Of a stretch of 64,000 nucleotides of DNA, positions 60,843 to 64,000 are shown in pieces. The notes under the pieces were generated by a model. The model ran no database searches, was not told the origin of the DNA, and was given only the letters and a program-made list of their open reading frames with translations. The position numbers and the translations under genes are program-made. This DNA comes from Shewanella halotolerans (GTDB lineage Bacteria > Pseudomonadota > Gammaproteobacteria > Enterobacterales > Shewanellaceae), in contig NZ_CP080417.1 of NCBI RefSeq assembly GCF_019457535.1, positions 434,001 to 498,000 on the forward strand, given 5' to 3'. The number at the start of each line of letters is the position of its first letter. The stretch's first letter is position 1.

Positions 60843-61625
60843 CTATCTTTGCCAACGGGTGATGAAGTGGACGTAGCGCCCCAGGCCTATGTAGGCGGGG
60901 TGGGTCGAATATTGCAGCTCCATCTCCAGCAGCTGGCTGAAATCTGAATTAGGGGGCTGGTGGGTCTTGAGGTAGTCGTGGATCACCCGCACGCCAGAGG
61001 CCGTTACCAGCTCCATCTGCCAATCACTCACCCAACCTCGCACATCGTCGATATACAGGGGGTAGCTTGGGGTCAGGCCCACCTTCTTCTTCACCTTGAA
61101 ATCCGCCGCCACATAGTCGAAGTTACCCGAGATCAGGCTGTGAAAGCGCATCGCCTCCTTGTTGTAGAACATGAGGGAAAACAGCCCCCGGGGTTTTAAC
61201 AACTGGGTCAGACCGGCCAGGGTCTGCTTGGCATCGCTGAGCCACTCGGCCACCGCATGGCAGAGGATGAGGTCGAACTGGCCAAGATCTTCCCGGCTCA
61301 GGGATTGAATCGGTGCGTGCAGCAGTGTGATGTCCAGCTTCTCACCGCTATTGCTTTCATACTCTGTAATTTGCGCCTGACCCAGGGCCAACATCTCGCT
61401 GGAGATATCGCACAGGGTGACGCTATGGCCAAGCTTCGCCAGCTTCTGGCTAAAGAAGCCGAAGCCGCCGCCGGCGTCCAGAATACGCAGTGGCCCCTCG
61501 GGCAGTTGTGTCATGGCCTGGGAGATATCCCGCCACAGCACGGCGGCGCGGACCTCGCCCTTAGGCGTGCCGTAGATGTTCTTGGCAAATTTACCGGCTA
61601 ATGCATCGAAGTTTTTGTCTTGCAC
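60843..61625 (-). CDS. cmoM: tRNA uridine-34 5-carboxymethoxy methyltransferase CmoM (SmtA)
   Basis: A 260-aa class I methyltransferase that makes the methyl ester mcmo5U34 from cmo5U34 in tRNA using SAM. The SAM motif is RILDAGGGFGFFSQ; SLMFYNKEAMRFHSLISGNF and GVRVIHDYLK are typical CmoM segments. I chose the GTG at 61625, which gives VQDKNFDALAGKFAKNIYGT, aligning with E. coli MQDRNFDDIAEKF. The frame is also open upstream to an ATG at 61697, which would add a non-homologous leader. It converges with cheD (8-bp gap). Confidence 0.92.
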   Translation of the reverse strand: MQDKNFDALAGKFAKNIYGTPKGEVRAAVLWRDISQAMTQLPEGPLRILDAGGGFGFFSQKLAKLGHSVTLCDISSEMLALGQAQITEYESNSGEKLDITLLHAPIQSLSREDLGQFDLILCHAVAEWLSDAKQTLAGLTQLLKPRGLFSLMFYNKEAMRFHSLISGNFDYVAADFKVKKKVGLTPSYPLYIDDVRGWVSDWQMELVTASGVRVIHDYLKTHQPPNSDFSQLLEMELQYSTHPAYIGLGRYVHFITRWQR

Positions 61626-61776
61626 AGAGTGACGCCCATGGGAAAAGCTGACTGAAATTAGGAGGGCTATTTTGCCATAGGCGGGGGCGACGCGCATTAA
61701 ACAGACTTAAGGTTTAGGTAAAAAGCGTGATTTTGGGGTATACTCGCGGGCTTGCAATTTTTAGGCTAAGTAAAGT

Positions 61777-62667
61777 GTGAAGGGTTTGGATAGCGTGAAT
61801 AAAGAAATTTGTGTTGAACTTAAGGCGATGCCGTCGCTGTTATCGCTTTATCGCAAGATCTTTTTTGGCCGAAAGCCAGGCTGGGACGAGCAGCCTCTGC
61901 CCCATGTTAAGGTGACCTGTCCACAGGTGGCAGTGCGCGGCGATAAGGTCGCCCAATATGCCAAGGTGTGTGGCTTCGAGTTCGATGGTCAGCAGCTACC
62001 GTTGACCTATCTTTATGTCATGGTGTTTCGCCTGCATGCCAGCATCTTTACCTTAGATGCGATCACCTTCCCCTTGCTGGGCATGATCCACCTGAAGAAC
62101 AGTATTACCCGTTACCGCACCACGAGTGTGGATGAGCGCTATGATCTTGAGTGTGAGCTGACCAGCAGTCAGATGACAGACTCAGGGTTGGAGTTTGAGC
62201 TGGTGTCTCGCGCCTTTGTCGGCGGCGAGCTGGTGTGGGAGTCGCTGTCGACCTATCTCTACCGTATCGAGGGTAGCGGCAAGCGCGCGCGTCCGCCTAA
62301 GGCGAGCCCAATGAGCTGGTCGAATCCGGTTAGCTGGGAACTGAGCGAAGATCTTGGTCGTCGCTATGCCAAGGCATCGGGCGACTATAACCTGATCCAC
62401 CTGCATCCCGTGCTGTCTAAGCGTTTCGGTTTCGATCGCGTGCTGGCCCATGGCATGTGGTCTAAGGCACGAAGCGTGGCCCAGCTGATGCCTGAGATCG
62501 GCGATAAGCCTTGTACCGTAGAGGTGGCCTTCAAGTTGCCGCTACTCATGCCGGCCCAGGTGAGTTTCGATTTCGATACCGAGAGTGCCGAGGGGCTGAT
62601 GTTCGAACTGCGCGACGTCAAGGGGCGCAGACCGCACCTGACGGGTCAGGTGAAGTTTCACGACTAA
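61777..62667 (+). CDS. MaoC-like (R)-hydratase/hotdog protein
   Basis: A 296-aa protein with a double hot-dog layout. The C-terminal half (about 195-296) carries the R-hydratase motif: ASGDYNLIHLHPVLSKRFGF and ending VLAHGMWSK. This enzyme class hydrates enoyl-CoA or binds acyl thioesters. The first half is a degenerate hot dog. Start choice is uncertain: GTG at 61777 or 61795, or ATG at 61828, all with weak ribosome sites. A short tandem repeat begins at its stop codon. Confidence 0.85.
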   Translation: MKGLDSVNKEICVELKAMPSLLSLYRKIFFGRKPGWDEQPLPHVKVTCPQVAVRGDKVAQYAKVCGFEFDGQQLPLTYLYVMVFRLHASIFTLDAITFPLLGMIHLKNSITRYRTTSVDERYDLECELTSSQMTDSGLEFELVSRAFVGGELVWESLSTYLYRIEGSGKRARPPKASPMSWSNPVSWELSEDLGRRYAKASGDYNLIHLHPVLSKRFGFDRVLAHGMWSKARSVAQLMPEIGDKPCTVEVAFKLPLLMPAQVSFDFDTESAEGLMFELRDVKGRRPHLTGQVKFHD

Positions 62668-62723
62668 ATCCCTGAAAGCTAAATCCTTGAAAGCTAAAAC
62701 CTTAAAAGCTAATTCCTCAAAAG
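62664..62723 (+). repeat. Four-copy 15-bp tandem repeat at the MaoC-gene stop
   Basis: Four consecutive 15-bp units, CTAAATCCCTGAAAG, CTAAATCCTTGAAAG, CTAAAACCTTAAAAG and CTAATTCCTCAAAAG, followed by a partial CTAG. The first copy includes the TAA stop codon. Each unit holds a TAA in the gene's reading frame. The increasing divergence from left to right suggests an old array. Confidence 0.85.
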
Positions 62724-62764
62724 CTAGCTTAAATGGCTAGGTCTTAGTTTTTAGAGGGATAGAG

Positions 62765-62790
62765 AAAAGCCAGCAGATTGCTGGCTTTTT
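62765..62790 (+). terminator. Terminator shared by the hydratase and aldo/keto reductase genes
   Basis: AAAAGCCAGCA/TGCTGGCTTTT with a GAT loop and T/A runs on both sides, placed between the two convergent genes. It can work in both directions. Confidence 0.92.
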
Positions 62791-62826
62791 CGTTTCTGGT
62801 GAGAAAGGTAATGACTTCTTAGAGCC

Positions 62827-63717
62827 CTAAGGGACGCTGTGGCCGGTGGAGGCTTGCCAGATGCTAAACCACTCCTGCCTGTCGAGTTTTATCTCGCCGG
62901 CGGCGACGGCGGCACTGATCCGCTCAGGATTACCGCTACCTATGATAGGCCTTGGCTGGCTCGGCAGGGCCATCACCCAGGCGTAGATGATCTGGCTGAT
63001 ATCGTCCGTGCCATGGTCGGCGGCTATCTTGGTTAACGTCTGGCGAAGTCGCTTGGCCTGCTCGCTCTGGCTGCTGAAGATCTCGCCGCCACCTAGGCAG
63101 GACCAGGCCATGGGCGGGCAACGATACTGCTGCGCCTGATCCAGGCTGCCATCGCTCAGGGTATGCATGGCTAAGGGCGAGATCTCCAGCTGGTTGGTCA
63201 CCAGGGGGCGATCCAGCCGGGACTGCAACAGGTCAAACTGGGCCGGGGTGAAGTTGGAGACGCCGAAGTGGCGCACCTTGCCGGTCTGATAGAGCTGCTC
63301 GAAGGCCTGGGCGACCTCGTCGGCATTCATCAGGGGATCTGGTCTGTGGATCAGCAGCAGGTCTATCTCATCAACCCGCAGCGCCTTAAGCGAGTTATCG
63401 ACGCTGGTGAGAATGTGCTGATAGCCTGTGTCATAGTGGTTGACGTAGCGCTCAGGTGTCGAGGCGAAGGCAGGCTTGATGCCGCACTTGGTGACTATCT
63501 GCATCTGCTGTCTCAGCTCGGGCTTGAGGGCCAGTGCGCGGCCAAACAGTGCCTCGCAGCTGTACTCGCCATAGATGTCCGCATGATCCATACAGGTCAC
63601 GCCCAGGCTGAGGTAGTGTTCGATCAACGCCAGGGTCTGCTGCGATGTCTGTTGCCAGCTATCCAGGCGCCAGAAGCCGGCGATAAAGGGGGAGAATGTA
63701 AAGCTTTGCTGACTCAT
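62827..63717 (-). CDS. Aldo/keto reductase (YdhF-like)
   Basis: A 296-aa NADPH-dependent oxidoreductase with the AKR catalytic tetrad: Asp44 and Tyr49 in MDHADIYG, Lys77 in IVTKCGI and His124 in LLIHRPDPL. VGNFTP-type motif HFGVSNFTPAQFDLL and the C-terminal phosphate-binding IIGSGNPERI are present. Closest in pattern to E. coli YdhF, whose substrate is not defined. It reads toward the shared terminator. fhs is divergent, 173 bp away. Confidence 0.92.
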   Translation of the reverse strand: MSQQSFTFSPFIAGFWRLDSWQQTSQQTLALIEHYLSLGVTCMDHADIYGEYSCEALFGRALALKPELRQQMQIVTKCGIKPAFASTPERYVNHYDTGYQHILTSVDNSLKALRVDEIDLLLIHRPDPLMNADEVAQAFEQLYQTGKVRHFGVSNFTPAQFDLLQSRLDRPLVTNQLEISPLAMHTLSDGSLDQAQQYRCPPMAWSCLGGGEIFSSQSEQAKRLRQTLTKIAADHGTDDISQIIYAWVMALPSQPRPIIGSGNPERISAAVAAGEIKLDRQEWFSIWQASTGHSVP

Positions 63718-63890
63718 GGGCTGCTCCGTTTGGATTAATTTTTTCCATTAATAATCATTTTATTGATTTAGATTCATAAATCCTTAATTAATACCTTCGC
63801 CGACAATGAATAGGTTTGTAATGATCACCATTTCCTCTATATTCGCACCAGCTCGCTTTTTTTCATGCTTATTCATTGTAGGAGCGCTAT

Positions 63891-64000
63891 ATGCTGACTG
63901 ACATCGAAATTTCACGCCAAGCCAGCTTACAACCCATAGAAAGCATAGCTACTGCTTTCGGGATCTTGCCCCACGAATTAAGCCCTTACGGCAGAACCAA
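63891..64000 (+). CDS. fhs: Formate-tetrahydrofolate ligase, N-terminal fragment
   Basis: The first 36 codons of a gene cut by the window edge. The peptide [20 protein letters not shown], followed by [13 protein letters not shown], matches the N-terminus of Fhs, which ligates formate to tetrahydrofolate with ATP to feed C1 metabolism. AGGAG lies 6-10 nt before the ATG. The upstream 173-bp region has AT-rich stretches but no operator I can identify. Confidence 0.85.

Noticed and set aside
61626..61697. Upstream in-frame extension of cmoM
   Set aside because: The extra residues do not align with CmoM; the GTG at 61625 gives the conserved N-terminus.

Overview
The window looks like core chromosome of a marine gammaproteobacterium, most likely Shewanella. 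The gene content and order (rpmE, a short malic enzyme, a complete MSHA pilus locus, mreBCD-maf-rng-yhdP-tldD, then cmoM and fhs) and the encoded proteins fit that genus. This is recognition from the sequence and not a database match. I saw no rRNA, tRNA, CRISPR array, prophage or intact transposase gene.

Layout: 0-4.7 kb holds the 5' part of priA (minus strand), a FimV-like LysM protein, rpmE with a possible L31 leader, an ORF-less palindromic element that looks like an IS200/IS605 remnant, a secreted thermonuclease and a malic enzyme. 4.8-23.5 kb is a mannose-sensitive hemagglutinin (MSHA) type IV pilus locus: mshH (CsrD-like), mshI, a PilN-like gene, mshJKLMNEGF, then the pilin genes mshB, two tandem mshA paralogs, mshC, D, O, P and Q. 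Most neighbouring genes overlap or nearly touch. A strong terminator follows the second mshA and separates the major pilins from mshCDOPQ. 23.7-35 kb carries cell-shape genes mreBCD, then maf, rng (RNase G), yhdP, a nitrilase-family amidase and tldD.

35.2-39.9 kb is a TolC/HlyD/two-permease export cluster with no ATPase gene. darP (minus) and pmbA (tldE) follow. 42.1-45.8 kb is an arsenic operon, arsR-acr3-gapdh-arsJ, with a palindromic operator. A PspC protein, a divergent MerR/DUF2938 pair with a MerR-type promoter and an alanine/glycine symporter come next. 48.9-52 kb (minus) is a second exporter (HlyD lipoprotein, ABC ATPase, ABC-2 permease).

52-64 kb is mixed: an unannotated-looking 57-aa gene, a TorF-type outer-membrane protein, an HU protein, several small envelope or hypothetical proteins, an EAL-CBS-GGDEF protein, a TraB/GumN protein, an orphan cheD, cmoM, a MaoC-like hydratase followed by a 4 x 15-bp tandem repeat, an aldo/keto reductase, and the start of fhs at the right edge.

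The genes most worth a second look are the tnpB-less palindromic element (2.04-2.26 kb), the structured leader before mshI, the tandem MshA pilins, the ATPase-less exporter, the MerR/DUF2938 switch and the arsJ operon that lacks arsC. Nothing in the window is clearly a wholly new multi-gene system.
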